DNA from: Trichopria drosophilae
Taxonomy: Eukaryota > Arthropoda > Insecta > Hymenoptera > Diapriidae
Assembly: GCA_030407085.1 (NCBI GenBank)
Contig: JAQOWT010000028.1
Location: 1 to 64,000 of the forward strand
DNA: 64,000 bases
Reading direction: 5' to 3'
Shown here: positions 63,901 through 64,000 of the stretch, in pieces
Layout of the letters: each line of letters opens with the position of its first letter
How positions within the stretch are numbered: the first letter of the stretch is position 1
Made by a program: the position numbers and the translations under genes
The notes under the pieces: model-generated
Databases searched by the model: none
Told to the model about the DNA's origin: nothing
Seen by the model: the letters and a program-made list of their open reading frames with translations, nothing else

Positions 63901-64000
63901 AACATCAGCCAGTCTTTATTTAAAAATGTTATAAACAATACCAGCAGCCAGATGCTAAAATGGACACGCATGGTCGTAGAGCTTCGGAAAAAATTGCTTT

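Larger units (their letters stand above)
37609..64000. repeat. 144-bp satellite array, right part
   Basis: The same satellite continues in phase after the element and runs off the right window edge. One-base-deleted monomers occur near 38334, 40924, 43227, 46250 and 50137, and none was noted beyond. From about 47.6 kb to 61 kb the dimers are regular and several seven-monomer (1,008-bp) steps repeat the same subtype order, for example 47825/48833, 52864/53872 and 58336/59344. One strongly divergent monomer lies near 54.9 kb and another at 63.87-63.92 kb. No gene, element or unrelated segment interrupts it. Confidence 0.98.

Overview
The window looks like eukaryotic, non-genic heterochromatin, most likely from an insect or other arthropod. 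The evidence for arthropod is the AT-rich DNA, a very young homogenised satellite, and a Ty3/gypsy retrotransposon whose primer-binding site matches a tRNA-Leu 3' end. The species cannot be named from this sequence. I see no host single-copy gene, tRNA or rRNA gene, or CRISPR array.

Layout. Positions 1-27171 and 37609-64000 form one tandem satellite with a 144-bp monomer, about 370 monomers by length, running off both window edges. Two monomer subtypes tend to alternate, giving a 288-bp dimer. Above that there is a much larger period: blocks of roughly 68-76 monomers recur 9.8-10.9 kb apart (after removing the inserted element) and share rare private mutations. The period is exactly 48 codons and one minus-strand frame has no stop, so the array yields ORFs of up to about 1,570 codons. 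I treat these as non-coding by-products.

Positions 27172-37608 hold one apparently intact 10,437-bp LTR retrotransposon in minus orientation, inserted in the satellite with a 4-bp target duplication (CTAA). Its two 546-bp LTRs look identical by eye. In sense order it carries: 5' LTR, tRNA-Leu-type primer site, a 1.5-kb leader, gag, a canonical -1 slippery heptamer (T TTA AAC), pol, a U28 tract ending in AG, a third gene, a polypurine tract and the 3' LTR.

Two features make the element unusual. First, between RNase H and integrase, Pol has an insertion of about 480 residues whose last ~150 residues resemble a macro (ADP-ribose-binding) domain of the OARD1/ALC1 type, with degenerate glycine loops. 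Second, the position of env is taken by a 558-residue protein with an RRM, an F-box and leucine-rich repeats. A likely scheme is Gag and frameshifted Gag-Pol from full-length RNA, and the third protein from a spliced RNA using the U28-AG acceptor. A ubiquitin-ligase adaptor encoded by a retrotransposon would be a notable system. These functions are inferred from sequence only.
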